A stretch of 64,000 nucleotides of DNA from Rhizoctonia solani (GCF_016906535.1 NC_057376.1:1612001-1676000), one strand, 5' to 3'; counted from the stretch's first letter, positions 24,201 through 38,448 are shown. The notes: generated by a model from the letters alone, not told the origin. Numbers and translations: made by a program.

Positions 24201-27200
24201 CTTGGATGGGATGTTCCAGCATATACCTCATTGCCAGGAGTTCGTCGACAGCACCGACGGTTTGGATCGGCTTGGCCACCTGTACACACTTCCCTGTCTG
24301 CCCCTGGGCTATGGCTCTTCATTGGCGGCCGATTCAATGGTTCAGTTGCTGCGCTCGATGACCGAGGTGTCAGCTACGAAAACCCTGGAATCGCTCACCA
24401 AGCAAGTCCAGCAATCTCTGGAGGAAACAAAAGCATTCTGGGAAGAGCCTTCCGACAAGTCTAGGTTGGCGCAATTGATGGAACGAGCAGGTGCGCAGTT
24501 TAGAGTTTAACTACAACCCTATCATATCTAACCTGAGAACATAGTCCATGGCAATGTCGACGAGGCTAATGCCGAATATCGCAAATTATTTACTCTCCAT
24601 CTTCGGGTCAACCTACTCGCTGACATTTATACAACTGTGGGATATTCTCATAGCCGTGGAGGACCCCCTCTTATCCAAACCTTGACGGGACCCGATTCTG
24701 GAGAAATTCTTCCCAAACTTGGCGCTCTTCATCGAGCCTTTGTTTGGGAGCACGCTGCGCTCAAATCAGCATTAGCTGCGCAAGGTGTCAAGAGCCAGAA
24801 CAGCTCGGTTACAGAGAGCGAAGAGCTTTTGTCTCTGAATCGCCCTCAGGACGGCACCCCTTACCATGATGCTAGTGCAAACGATGCTTCCAATGCTTCC
24901 GGTAGCGGTGGTGTTAGATCTCTTAAAACAGCTAACGAGCAGAATAGCCATCTCATGCGTCATTTGGCCGAAATGCTTCCGAGTGCATTAGCACCGTTTT
25001 TCCATGGTACAAGAGCTTTATTTCACACCGGTGCATAATGACTGATATAGTTTTAGCTGTTGTCAAGGTTCTCGCTCCAAGTAGACGAATCTCAGATCCC
25101 GATTATCGCAAGCAAGGATTTAACGCTGCTCTCGTGGTGGCTAATATATTGAAAGAGCATCTTACCTGGCGGCCTTCTCGTAAGTCGAACCCCATTCTAG
25201 CCAGTGGTATGTCCTAACGCTCCTCCCAGCCGATCTCCATGCAACCTATGCCTATGCAACCGTTATGCTAAATCTTCTCCAAATATTGATTTTCGATGGT
25301 GTGTTCTATAATGCTAAGTCACTTCTCACTACTAACTATATGCAGAGCGCCAATCAGCTGCTGTTCAAACCATCCTTCTTGTTGCCTTTTTTCGCGTCGA
25401 CGGCCAAGAGCGTGTAGTCGAGCTTGTCAATAACTGCCTGAATGCGGCTGATCGTATTTTTGCCATCCCCGAACAAGACCAGACGCCCGAGCAAAAAAGC
25501 GAGTTGATTTACGTTCTTGGCTGTATCAAGATTGCACTTGGTTTGCTTCACCCCCTTGTGTCGTCTTCGCCGATGCTTGAATCCCCTCAAACGGCGCAAC
25601 TAACCACTCACGGCAAGGACGAAAGCGATGAGGATTATTTTGAGCCGCACGTGTTTTTGATTAGATCTCGAGCTACGTTTATCCCCATCGCGACTAGACT
25701 CTGGAATTCCCCTTGGTTGCCCAAAACTATCCCCGACCTGATCAAAGGAGTAGTGAACACTGTTCTCGAAATCATGAAGGGTGACAGGGAAGATGCTCCA
25801 CCTGACACGACTTCATCCAACGCTTTTACTGAGTTCCTGCGCTCGCGCGCATTTATGCAACCACCGGCACCCCGGCCTGTGGACGAAACCCGGCTGCAGA
25901 CATTGATGGACATGGGTTTTTCTCGCGAAGCAGCAACTCGTGCGCTCATTATTGGAGGGAACAATACCACCCGTGCTACAGATTATCTTCTAACCCATGG
26001 CGAGAGTGTAGAGGGCGAAGGAACTTCCAACGAGCCAACGATCCCGCCTCCAGCGGAAGCCTCCTCGATGCAAACCGACGATCCAGAGGTGGATTCCCCT
26101 GACCCAGCTTCCGAAGAGAACAAGTCGGATAAAGGAAAGGAAACGGCCCATGATACCAAGGTGGTTGCCCGCGATTGGGCCAAGGAACTTCAGGAAGCTC
26201 GCCAAGCTCTCCGACCCGATATTGGACCCCGTTTGCTAGCCCTCGCTGATAAGGATCCGCAGTTAGTTTTCGACCTTAAATCTGCCTTTATTGGATCAAG
26301 CAACTCCTATCAAGCTAGCTGCCTGGACTCTTTATTCGAAAGTCTCGGTACTCTGACTCCGAAGGATTCCGCTTTTGCGACTCGCTGTCGCCTCCTTGCG
26401 GTGGTACTCAACACTGCCGGTGCCGACGACTATGTTCCCTCAAGCGAGAAAGTCCGTGGACTGACCGAATACCTGTTATCTATTTTTGTCAAACCATTGG
26501 ATGGCCCGGCTGATTGGTTAGCGGGATATCTCCTTGTAATCGAAGTGCTCCTTGTAATCTCTGACGAGATCGCTCCGGTTCAACTACCCAAGGACGATGA
26601 GCCTGTCCCAATGGTTGCTTTCAGGACACACGATATCTCAGCTACGCGCAGGACGGCTTTCAAATTATGCCTCGAAATACTGCCTCTCCCCGCGTTAACG
26701 AGTGACGATCTTTTGGCGGTATTCAGGCTCTTGATCATTCTTACCCGGGACCATAGCCTAGCGGACGAATTCCTTTCCAGCGGTGGGCTACAGCACTTGC
26801 TTTCCGTGTTCAACGATCCCTCGAAGGAGATTAGCAACGGACAAATCCATTCACTCATCATTCTGAGACATATCATCGAGAGTCCACAGGTCTTAAAGCA
26901 AATAATGGCCAGTGAGGTCAAGAAAGCTTTTCCCAGTAACCGCAATCGGCCTATAGAAGTTGCCGCATTTGTGAACACATGTCGAGGGACTGCGCTCCGA
27001 GACCCAGAAGCATTTATTGAAACCGCAAAGCAGTATTGTGAGATGACAACACCCACTCGACCTGGATCCAGTCAAAACTACGTTGCGCTGACTGCTGCGG
27101 CATCGGGAGGAACTGACCAATCCCCTCCCGAAAGTAGCTCTGGACCGAAGACCGGACAGGACTTGGACGAACGTCTGATCCAGTATCTTGTGAACGAACT

Positions 27201-30200
27201 TCACCGCGCGGGACGGGTTGCTCTCGAAGCTCTTGCTGAAGACGCTACTCCATCGTCAATAACCAAACCCTCTCAGCCTGACGCTTCGGTGACTGCCGAT
27301 GAGGCTCGAGCAACTACTCCTACTCCTGGGACTGCACCCACTCAAACTACTGAACCCGCCACGACGGTACCTCATTCCGACTATCTATATGCGTGCTTCC
27401 TTTTACAATGCCTTGCCGAGCTCCTTCTCTCGTACCCTTCCTGTAAACTCGCCTTTATTGCCGCTGGCAAGAAAAAGATGAGTACGCCCAGTCGCGACGG
27501 CAGTAAATCGAAGAGCACCATTCTATCGTTTTTGCTATCCGATCTGCTCTCCTTTGGGAAGATCTATGGGCAGCCTTCCGAAAAGGCTAAGCGTCGAATT
27601 GTCATGTCTCGATGCGCAATGGAAGTCGTCCTTGCTCTCTGCACATCGCCAATGTCCCAGCAGGCACCCACTGATCTCAAAGATCTTCCGAGTGACATTG
27701 TACATATTCGAAAAACCGTGCTGGAAACTCTGGGGAAAGCAATCAAGGATACATCGAATGTTGGTTCCATCGAAGCCCGCTATGGGCGGCTCATCTCTCA
27801 TGCAGAGCTTTGCTCTCTGCTCCTGACACCCCAGCCAACAATATCCTCCAAGCCCGTCCAGGACGATGTCACCATCCATCTAGCCAAGATTATGCTCGAG
27901 AAGAATTTTGTTGGAACCCTTACCAGCGTGTTGGGGGAGCTCGATTTGAATTATCCTAACGTCAAGTCTCTCATCTCCGCAATTCTTCGTCCCCTGGAGT
28001 ACCTGTGAGTCACGGTGAAACACTTACGTATTTTTAGCCGCATCTGATAATGATTATCGTCCAGTTCGAAAGTTGCCATTAAGATGGGTCGATCTGACAA
28101 GAGCAAAACATCACTTGCAGTTGATGAGGAATCCGAAACTTCGTCCAGCATGTCAGTCGATGATGATGAAGAGGAGGAATCCGAAGTCGAAGCAGCTAAC
28201 GATCTCTATCGCAATTCGGCACTCGGCATGTAAGTTTGAAGACCAGTCAAATTTAAACGTTCGTACTCACTAAACTTTCATTAGGTTCAGCGGAGTAAGT
28301 ACTTGCGGGTATAGCTCGAAAGCGCCACCTGATTTATACATAATAGGAAATGGAAGAACAATACCCTCAGGACGAGGAAATGGATGACAGTGAAGAAGAG
28401 GGTGAAGAGGTTGAAATGGAATTTGGGGATGAAGATACGGGCACGGATCTTTCCGATCAAACAAGTGACGATGAAGAGGATGACATCAATGCCGAAGGGG
28501 AGCTGGCCATCGCCGAAGGAGATGAATGGGAAGATGAAGACGAGGAGATGACAGATCCAGACGAGGATGAGGAAGAAGATACCGACGAGGAGAGCGAGGA
28601 CGAAGCAGGTCTCACCTGGGATGGTGGTGTAACAGCCGCAGAAGCCATCGGGGAGCCCGGACCAGATGGCGAACTTGAGCGAGAAATGGACGATATGGCT
28701 GGTAAGTTATTGACAGCCCCTTGTGGTATCTGACTCTGAACTTTATCCAGCGGTTGATCTTCAAGCAGCTCTTGAGGAAGACGGTGACGACGCCGAGCCA
28801 ACCTCTGATGACGAAGAAAAGTAAGCAAACCTTAAATCCTTATCAATACGTGCCTAATTTTGTATTAGCGCTCTGGAACAAGTTGATACGATCCCTGTAG
28901 GTGATGAAGACATGGCCCTGGACTGGGATGGACAACAGCCTGGTATGCAAATACTCAACGGCCGTGGCTTCTTTATGTCAACAGACGATGGACATCGGAG
29001 CCGCTTGATAGGTGAGTAAGAAAGATGAGTTAATCGTACGCATATACTCAGTCAATGTTAGACGATGGAGAGACCCTCTTTGGACGAAGTCGCGGAGTGG
29101 CGGCTGCACCGTCCCTGAGCGTTTCAAGCCACCCACTCTTGGAGAACCCAGAATCTATTCGTGCCAACAATCAAGCCACTTCACGTTCTTCGAGGCGATC
29201 GGCCCGTAGTGGTCCTCCAGCTGTTCGCGGTGCTTTCAATGAAATGCTCCAAGTCATTGACAACATGATTGGTGGTGAAGGTGCACAACTCATGCAGCAT
29301 CTTCTCTCTCAGCATCCTGTACCCCCCGGCAGCACTCTTGACATTACGACAAATCCATCGGGCGGGGGAACTGCGATTATGGCCAGCCTCACCACCCAGC
29401 CTCACCGTCACAGTTCTTCACGACACGAGCGCCACGCCAACGAACCGCGCGAAGTTCCGGAGTTCTTGCCCATGGCCACGGCGCATAGATGGCAAGACGA
29501 AACAAATATCACCCATCATCGATTTACGAACGAGCGCCTTCGTAAAATTTCTGACCACCTAATTCTTGCATTGCTGCCCGCCTTCCGCGAGAAAGTGCGC
29601 AAAGAAAAGGAGGCTGAGAAGGAACGAGCGGAAATAGCCGAACGAGAACGCGAGGAAGCTGAACGTATTGCCAAGGAGGAAGCCGAAAAGGCAAAGCAAG
29701 TTATACCTGAGCCTGCTACTGCGCCTGCTCCTGAAGAATCTGCTCCGGCACCAACGACTGAACCAGTTGCCCAGACCCCTCAGGCCGAAGACATCGTGAT
29801 GGAGGAGTCTTCAACCGAATCCAAACCAGCAGATACAACCGGGACCCCTGCACCTGAAGCTTCGAGTGCTCAAATGGATGTCGATGCTCAACCATCAGGG
29901 TCGGGCTCCGGAGGTGAACCTCCAGCTACAACCAATTCGGAAGCGCCTCCTGAACCCCCTGCTGAGCCACAGCGTGTAATTGTGCACATCCATGGTAATG
30001 AGGTTGATATTACCGATACAGGCATAGATCCTACGTTCTTGGAAGCATTACCTGATGATATGCGCGAAGAGGTCTCAACCAGCATGTGCGTGAGCAGCGA
30101 GCTACACAGGCGATACAGCCACGTCTCGAGGACACCCAGATTAGTGCCGAGTTTTTGGACGCCCTCCCTCCGGATATTCGTGCGGAGATTTTGATGCAGG

Positions 30201-33200
30201 AGAGTGCGGAGCAAGCCCGGATGGAGCGTGCGCGTGCACGAGCTGCTGAACAAACGGCTGCTGGTGGACCTTCCGATATTGACCCAGCGAGCTTTTTGGC
30301 CAGTCTAGACCCTCAACTACGACAAGCTGTTCTCCTGGAACAAGACGATGGTTTCTTACAAACTCTACCTTCAGCTATGATCGCCGAAGCGACTTCCATG
30401 AGAGAGGTTTTTTCCGGCCGAAGATATACGGGTGGTGCATCACGCGGTACGACTTCGGGCACCCGCCATGAACCACCTGCGCCTCGTAAGCCGGCTGCAC
30501 CTCGTGACTCGATTCAACTTCTCGACAAGAATGGAATCTCCGCCCTCGTGAGACTATTATTCTTCCCCCAGTTCCCGCCTCGCAAGAGTAATTTGCACAA
30601 AATTTTGGTCAATCTCTGCGAGAACTCGAAGACACGGGAGGATTTGTTCGTGCTCCTACTTGGAATTCTCCAGGATGGAACCGCCGATGTTGCTACTGTC
30701 GATCAAAGTTTCTCTCAGATGTCGGTTGCCAAGGCCTCCACATCTCCCACAAAATCCATCAAATCCACCTCCGTATCACAAGAACCCAATCCACTGTTTG
30801 CACATCTCAACGGAGAGAACATTCCTAACCTGGTGGCACAACGGTGCCTCGATACATTGGGCCTGATTGTCCAGGCCAACGAGCGCTCGCCGTTATACTT
30901 TTTGACAGAACATGAGCTACCCGCCGGAATGAAGCGTGTCCCGTCATCTCGCAAGGGCAAGGGCAAGGAGAAACATGCGCCACAGACTCATTTCCCGGTT
31001 GTTCAACTACTCGGACTACTTGACCGGCCAAACATACTCAATTCACCGGCAATGCTCGACTCTATTGCGTCCCTGCTCGCTTCTATCACCAAACCCCTTT
31101 CATCACTCAAGACTGCCCCACAGACGCAGACGCAGGCAACAGAGTCAGTCTCAGCCCCAACGCCGGCACCCACAGCGGAGAACGCCCCGACCGATTTGTC
31201 ATCTGCCCCCACAACCGGCTCGACCGATAACAAGCCTAGCGATCAAACCGGTAAGTGCCACCCATCAGTCATATTCGTCGGCCCTAACCTATCTACAGCC
31301 ACCAAAGAGCCTAGCGAAGAAACGCCCGAATCTATCTTGCGCACGCATCCACCCCAGATCCCTCACCACAACTTCCGGCTTATCGTCAATATCCTTACCG
31401 CAGGAGAAGTGTCAGGCAAGACGTTTACGAATACACTCGGCCAGATCCAACACGTTTCTGCCCTATCGGGTGCGCGTGATGTAATTGCCTCTGAACTCAA
31501 GTCCAAGGCACAAGAGTTTGGGATGATACTGTACAACGATTTGGACGACCTTGCGAAAGCACTCGAAGAAGCCGAAGCGAGCAAAGATGTCCGAGGACCC
31601 GCTATCGCCAAATTCTCATCTGCCTCTTCTGATCAAGCCAAGCTGTTACGTATTCTCAAGATGATTGACCTCATGTATGCGCCAAAGGAGGGCCAGGACA
31701 ACGAACCAAGCAGTGCGGACGAAGAAAAAGTGGCCGCGATATACGAGGACTTTAGGTTCCAAGGATTGTGGCGAAGACTGGGTGACTGCCTGGCTGTTGT
31801 GGAGCAAAAACCTGATCTGGAACACATTGCCACGGTGCTACTGCCCCTCATCGAAGCGCTGATGGTTGTCTGCAAACATGTCAAACCACAATCAACGGGT
31901 GGGCGCTCGCACTCGCAATCGTTATCCCAATCACAGCGGGCCCTGATGTCACCCCTTTCTCCGTCTACGCCCCGAGTCTCGGCGAGCGACTTGTTTGTCG
32001 AGTTTACCGACGCGCACCGCAAGGTTCTCAATCTGATGGTCGAAACAATCCGTCGCTCATGGGTGGTTCGTTCTCGCTCTTGGTGCAAAACCCACGTGTG
32101 CTCGATTTCGACAACAAACGGAATTGGTTCAATCAACAGCTCCGCAAGCGCTCGCGCGACGCTCCTCATGGCACGCTTCAACTCAACTTGCGCCGCCCCC
32201 ACGTGTTTGAGGATAGCTTCCAGAATCTGCAGCGCAAGACGGGCGAACAGATCAAATACGGCAAACTAAGTGTGCGGTTCTACAACGAAGAAGGCGTCGA
32301 CGCAGGAGGTGTTACACGCGAATGGTTCCAAATTCTGGCGCGGCAAATGTTCAACCCGGATTATGCGCTATTCCAGCCGTGTGCGGCGGATAAGTTGACG
32401 TTCCAGCCTAACCGCGCGTCGATGGTGAACCCGGAGCATCTGTCGTTCTTCAAGTTTGTTGGGCGCGTTATCGGCAAGGCGATTTACGACGGACGCCTGA
32501 TGGATGCTCACTTTGCACGGTCGCTCTATCGTCAAATTTTGGGCAAGCCGGTGGACTATCGTGACGTCGAGTGGGTTGATCCTGATTACTACAAGTCCCT
32601 GATCTGGATTTTGGAAAACGATCCGACGGTGTTGGAAACCACGTTTACAGTCGAGGCCGAAGAAGTGAGCTTAATCTTAATAAATATTAATGAGGTTTGA
32701 AATTAATGACGGAATTGGTTTGTAGTTTGGTGTACACAAGGTCGTGCCGCTCAAGGAAAATGGAGACAAGACTGTCGTGACAGAAGAGAACAAGAAGGAG
32801 TTTGTGCAGTTGTCGGCTCAGTACCGACTCTACACGTCCATCAAGGACCAAATCGAGGCGCTCCTGGCTGGATTCTACGATATCATCCCCAAGGAACTGA
32901 TTTCCATCGTGAGTGTCGAAATGAAACCGTGAGAAGTTTTGTGGAGCTGGATCTGACCTTTTGTGGCAGTTTAACGAGCAAGAGCTTGAACTCCTAATCT
33001 CGGGAACGCCAGATATTGACATTGATGAATGGCGCGCCGCCACGGACTACAACGGGTACAGTCCGAGTGACCCAGCGATCGTGTGGTGGTGGCGTGCGCT
33101 CAAGTCGTTTGACCGCGAGGAGCGAGCCAAGGTGTTGAGCTTTGCGACCGGCACGTCCCGCGTGCCACTGGAAGGGTTCAAAGACTTGCAGGGCGTCCAG

Positions 33201-33435
33201 GGGACGCAGCGATTCTCGATCCATCGCGCATATGGGGAGTCGGACCGTCTGCCACAGGCGCATACTTGTTTCAACCAGAGTGAGTGAGGTGGTGGTGGGT
33301 AGATGTGTAACGAGGGCTAATATGTTCTCTTTCTCCCCTCCAGTCGACCTTCCGCAATATTCATCGTATGAGAAACTGAGGACGCAGCTGTTGTTGGCGA
33401 TCAACGAGGGAGGAGAGGGATTCGGATTTGCATGA
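21278..33435 (+). CDS. TOM1: Giant HECT E3 ubiquitin ligase (Tom1/HUWE1 family)
   Basis: A ubiquitin ligase of roughly 3,600 residues involved in turnover of histones, ribosomal and other proteins. ATG 21278 (MKIQKQSKKVGQP) is followed by the armadillo-like N-terminal region (DUF908/DUF913): LNALLATSDLDVLVAVLQLL at 21770, VSKAMPLIDNLLYGF at 23040. A UBA domain lies at about 25900-25990 (LMDMGFSREAATRALI). An extreme acidic region spans 28340-28830. The DUF4414 region (LPDDMREE, ALPPDIRAEIL) is at 30050-30200. The HECT domain runs from 32080 to the end: VRFYNEEGVDAGGVTREWF, FKFVGRVIGKAIYDGR, then LPQAHTCFNQ with the catalytic Cys (33268) just before the last intron, and the typical end LLLAINEGGEGFGFA. 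The frame slips by one base at about 23027 (after VENRQQN) and at 30073 (between MREEV and LNQHVREQRA). Introns are few in the 25.5-28.0 kb exon. Confidence 0.95.
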
Positions 33436-33786
33436 AAAGAAAAGTGGTGTAATATTTATAGATGAAGCTGAATTGATGCGCATTCAACGTTGATGATGGA
33501 TGAATGGAGAGGGCCGGGACTGGTCTGATGATGACTGGGGAGGGAGAGAGGGTGTTGGACCGGAGATAGCATGAGGCGATCCGAGGCGGGCAGAATTAGC
33601 GCAGATCCTTCTCTCGATCAGCGGGGCTTCTTGTGTTTGTACAAGTCAACAACGGGTGGCCCTGTTGGGTACACTCTGCCTGTGACTTCTGGGCCTGCGG
33701 GGATCGCCGACCGGAAGCAGCGGCTTTTCTATTCTTTTAAAACAAGCTCTGGTTCTCACCTCAGCACTCCCCATTGATATCCCACC
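33436..33786. other. Intergenic region TOM1 - HMG-box gene
   Basis: No gene recognised. It contains TOM1 3' sequence and the promoter of the HMG-box gene, with a TTTAAAA-like element at about 33737. Confidence 0.5.
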
Positions 33787-35029
33787 ATGTCCAAAGTTCT
33801 GCCTGTTACCGATATTCCGCCCCGACGCACCTCTGAGCCGTCTGACGACAGTCTCGACGATGCTAGTGGTCAGTCATCAGCTGTCTGTCTATATGATCTT
33901 TTATTCATATTATTGTCTATATTGCAGACAACGACGCGCTCATCACCCAGGCGCTGAATCCGGATGGGACTCCGCGGCGTCCGATGAACGCGTTTATGAT
34001 TTTTGCCCGCCGTCGTCGCCCCGAGATTACGGCCAACAACCCGCCTCTGCGCACCGGCGAGATCTCCAAGGTCCTGAGCTCCGAGTGGGCAGCGATGAGC
34101 TCGGTTCGTACCTCATTCCCCTAATATATTACATTTATCTCACATTTCTCTTCAGGAGAGCAAGCAGTTTTATCTCGACCGTGCACGCAAGCTCAAGGAC
34201 AACTTTAATGCGCGCTGGCCCGACTATGTCTACCGACGCCGACCGAACAACTCGCGCAAGCGCAAGCGGCCTGATGGTAAGGCTCCTCACCGTGCACTTG
34301 TGACCCCGGCTCATCTTTTTGTTTTCCTTTTTTTTTTCTTTTTTTTTCAGTCCCATCGTCGGCGCACCCTGCCATTCGTCGAACCTCGCCTGGGTACGAG
34401 CCAGTTGTGCCGTCGAGCAAGGTCAAGTACGAGGACGGATACCAGCACCCGCTCTTGCCCAGCTTGCCTTCGACCAACGCACCCCTTACGATGGTGTATG
34501 TTAGCGAGGCTGAACGCTCCATGCCCCCCTATGGTATGATCTCAGCCCCCTATCATCGCGGAGCAGCCACCCCGTCACTCGCATCCAGCATTCTGACGTC
34601 GGCCTCTGCATCTCCGAGATCCGTCTCTGGCTCGCTCCCCTTTCGTTACAACGAACCGATCGGTATGACGAACAGCCCTCCGAACCGTCGACCAGGCGCT
34701 TGGAAAGATGCAGTGCTCTCCCCCGAGAGCTCCGCGGCGTCTTCAGCTCGCCGTACACAAGCTATCTCCCCAACAGGAGCACCGGCTCGTTTGACGACTA
34801 TGCCTCTTCGCGCGATCCAGATCGCCACAACGATTGGACACCAACGCCACCCCATGCTGTGCGCAACAGCCTGGCTCTTCCAGCCTTTACGTCTAATCAG
34901 TCGTTTCCCTCATTTGGCCCCGATGACCAACAGCCTCCTAGCTCGAGTTCAGACTTTCACGCATTTCAGCCAGACTATCCGCCCCCAAGCGGGCTAGTTC
35001 CAGTCCACCCTCACTTTCAGCGCTCCTGA
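33787..35029 (+). CDS. HMG-box (MATA_HMG/Sox-type) transcription factor
   Basis: Predicted sequence-specific DNA-binding factor. ATG 33787 gives an acidic N terminus of about 27 residues. After an intron the HMG box begins: PRRPMNAFMIFARRRRPEI, then GEISKVLSSEWAAMS, and after a second intron ESKQFYLDRARKLKDNF, WPDYVYRRRPNNSRKRKR (34145-34270). The RPMNAFM start and the basic end are the Sox/MAT-type signature. A third intron (34277-34350) carries a very long T tract. The C-terminal region is Ser/Pro/Tyr-rich, as in activation domains. The frame slips by one base near 34740: SPESSAAS in one frame, then SSPYTSYLPNRSTGSFDDY in another, ending at 35029. If the slip is real the protein ends in 80 unrelated residues at 34997. 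Confidence 0.88.
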
Positions 35030-35866
35030 TAGCATATAGACACAGACAGGGCGAGAGAGGGGGATACACATGCACACACAAGTCAGCTGGTTGGGAACAG
35101 CAGCGCCACCGGTTTCACCGCTCTGATCATCACCCACTTTACGCTGTCAATCCCTGGCTTCCCTATCCCGCAATCCTGGTTCACCTCGTCTCTGGTTAAT
35201 CTTTTCCTATCCCGTCTTGTTGTTGTGCGCTGTATGCCATCGCCTGCTTTCGCCTAGGTTCTCTACTTCTTTCTTCGTATGGTTGGTCGCCCACTCTCTC
35301 TGTTCTCTTCCCGTTATATGACACTGTTTGGACTGGCCCTCGGCTTTTTTTTGTTTTGTTGCGTGTAACCTAAAACTCCGTCATAAACCTGACTCTGTGC
35401 ATTACTCTTCGAGCCCGTGTATAGACTTGCCAATGCTTTTTTGTAACGCACACGGACTCGTGCTGTATATCATTCCTCTTTTTGTTACTTTTTCTCTCTT
35501 CTTGTAGCTACCTAGCCTGTCAATTTCAATCGCGTTGCGAGCAAAAAAAAAAAATACAGTAAAATAGAATAAGAAGGTGAAAAAAAGGCATTTTAACCTT
35601 ACGTGTCTTGGTGCGGGGGGTTCGCAATACATTGCATGTAATACATTCGAAGCCCTCGAATCCATTCAGTTGTCATACAGTAATTTATCCTCGACTCGAA
35701 CTGATGCAATTCAGTAAAGTACAGGCACCCGCCGGTCAAAATCAAAAATAACAAAGCTCGGCATCACCGCGGCGCACAAACATACCCCGTCGCCGATCAC
35801 ATGACGTACCCCCCTCATATCATTCCGCCCCCCCTCAAACTCTAATTATCCGACCACGACACAAGT
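35030..35866. other. Intergenic region with pyrimidine-rich 3' UTR
   Basis: No gene recognised. The first 500 bases are strongly CT-rich and look like the 3' UTR of the HMG-box gene; the rest is the PPG1 promoter, with a CCCCCC-rich stretch just before the ATG. Confidence 0.5.
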
Positions 35867-38448
35867 ATGGGGTTCGACCTCGACGCATGCATCGAGCAGC
35901 TCCTCCGCAAACAACTTTTACATGAAACATTGCTACGAGAAATATGCGAAAAAACAAAGGAAGTCTTGATGCGCGAAAGTAATGTCGTGCATGTGATGGC
36001 GCCCGTTACAGTCGTCGGGGATATTCACGGGTGAGTCGTCGGCCGTACCGTGCGCACACTCTCGGTCTATAACCTGACTCTCTTTTCTTTCGCTTTGGGA
36101 ATGGCTCGTGGGCCGGGACATGCGAACCGGAATCGACTTGGTGCAAAAGCCAGTTTTACGACTTGATCGAGATATTCAGGATCGGAGGGTATCCCCCGCA
36201 TACCAATTACTTGTTTCTGGGTGAGCACGCCCCTCCCCCTTCCCTCCCCTCCTCTCCTCCGTCCCATTCCTATCTCGTGTTTTTGGCTTTCCGAGCGCCG
36301 TCGAGACTGACGAGTGACGCGTCTGTTCCATGACGCATCCTGTGCTTGCGGTGGCTGGCACTAAACCTGTTATGTGGGGGGTGAACGCATTTTTGAATAT
36401 CTAAAAAAAATTGCTCGAATTTTCTCTCCTATTCTCCGACCTTGGGCCTGTGGACTCGTGGACTCGTGGATGATGTGTATATGGTGGTGGGGGGTCTCCA
36501 TCACGTTCAGGAGATTATGTGGACCGCGGGCTTTTCAGTGTGGAGACCATCTCGTTATTGACGTGTCTCAAACTACGGTACCACATCGTGTGCAGCTGGT
36601 TAGGGGGAACCATGAGAGCCGGGCCGTGACCCAGGTGCGTACAGTGATATATCTTGATATCGGGATGGCCTCTCTGACGGTTGGTTTTGATTTAATTCCA
36701 TGTATATCCGTAATTGCCTCCGCGCTTGGCGGCCTAATCACAAAACAAAATTATATATCCCCTCGATAATCAACCTATTGACCTTGGAAATATCTAATTC
36801 TGGTCTAATTCTGCCTTGCGAACCTGGGTCTTGGGCCAACCTACGTTTCTATTCTTTGCATAAAAAAGTCCTATGGGTTCTACACCGAATGCGTACGAAA
36901 GTACGGTTCCTCGAGCGTCTGGACGTATTTCACGGACATGTTTGACTATCTCACGCTTTCGGTCGTGATCGAAGACCGGATATTTTGTGTCCACGGAGGT
37001 TGGTACCCTTGTATTGTTTGTCCTCTAATCAACCCTTCGAGTATTACACCCCCCCTCTCCCCCAATCAACCCTTCGAGGATGGCCCTTGGTGATCGAACT
37101 TTTCATTCCAAGGCCCAGGTTTTGCGGTACCCCCCTTCCTGATTCCGCATCTCCCAAACCTCTCTAGCCGTACATTCTCTCCCCTGCCCCAAGCATTTGT
37201 CGTACCCTCCTCCACACTTTCCCAACCGTTCGCTGTATCGCTTCCGGTCCGGACCGCATTCGCCGCACCTCTAAATCGCTGCCGCGCATATTCCTTTTCC
37301 TCGCTTCTCACACTCTTATTGGCGCATGCACATTTTGATGCGCCCTCGTTCGGGCCAAGGTCATAATCCCCACGCGCCATATTGTTTATCCATTTGCTTC
37401 ACTATCCGTAACTGAATCTTCAACAGGTCTTTCGCCAACGATCCATTCGATAGATCAGATCAAGGTCGTTGACCGGTTTCGGGGTGCGTCCTGATTCACT
37501 CCATTGCTTGTGATTCCTCTCTTCGCCACCCCATCCCCCTCTTTCTCTCCCTCTCCCTGGTCTCCACTTCTATCCCTATATTGAGCCTTCTCCGCACCCC
37601 CTCTCTTCACCCGTATGCCGGACTGTCACGGGTCCAGAACCCAACTCACCCCCCCCCATTCGATGGTCTCTGAGTTTTACGCTCCGCTACTAACCCCAAG
37701 CCACATGCGCGCAGAGATTCCGCACGAAGGAGCGATGGCCGACTTGGTCTGGTCAGATCCAGATTCGGAGAAAGAAGACTTTGCGATATCCCCTCGGTAC
37801 GTTGACGTAACTCAATTCATTCAACGATCGTCTTGGTCTCGGTCTTTGCGGAACTACAATCCCGGGAATCTCAATGGGGATGTGTTCTTGGACCAGCGCT
37901 AGGAATCGGATGGACCGGGGTCATTGTCGACTGCGCGCTTTTCGTTCTCCGACTCGGCTCTGGACGATCGTCTTGCTGCGATCGCACCAGTGCAGCGGCG
38001 ACTGGCGGGGGGTACTACTCTGTATACGAATTTTACTGATTCTTGTTGCTGTACCAGAGGCGCTGGGTATACTTTCGGTTCCGGCGTGGTCCGCAAGTTT
38101 CTCGAAACGAATAATATGCATCATATTCTTCGCGCGCACCAGCTGTGTATGGAAGGATTTACTGTGCTATTTGATAATAGACTCTCGACGGTGTGGAGTG
38201 CCCCAAACTACTGTTATCGGTGCGGAAACTCGGCGAGCATACTCGAGGTTGGACCGGGGGAGACGATGCACTTCAACGTCTTTGAAGCCGCACCCGAAAA
38301 TCAGACGGACGGACCCAGTCAGCAGGTCGTGGGTGGAGCAGCCAAGGTAAGCTTTTCCTCGCAATTCCTGATCGGCCTGATGTGCTCATGAAGTTTTGGT
38401 GGGGGTGTCCACGGTACGTGTACACAGCTTCCGGAGTACTTCTTGTGA
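35867..38448 (+). CDS. PPG1: PP2A-like Ser/Thr protein phosphatase PPG1
   Basis: Metallophosphatase of the PPP family; Ppg1 in yeast acts in glycogen accumulation and in the Far complex. ATG 35867: [16 protein letters not shown], then [19 protein letters not shown] (metal motif GDxHG). The next exons give [20 protein letters not shown] (second metal motif, joined by splicing at about 36222-36511) and [10 protein letters not shown] (third motif). They continue with [77 protein letters not shown] and [13 protein letters not shown]. The last exon encodes LPEYFL, the PP2A-type tail whose final Leu is carboxymethylated in the family; stop at 38446. One base seems missing at 36583-36585, where LKLRYP should join [11 protein letters not shown]. 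Introns are unusually long here (up to about 400 bases). Confidence 0.93.

Noticed and set aside
28457..28828. Ser-rich open frame on the minus strand
   Set aside because: It is the complement of the Glu/Asp-rich repeat of TOM1; Ser runs arise from GAA/GAT/GAG codons read backwards.
35402..35665. Open frame with a hydrophobic stretch on the minus strand
   Set aside because: The Phe-rich segment is the complement of an A-rich/CT-rich 3' UTR; no start context or partners.
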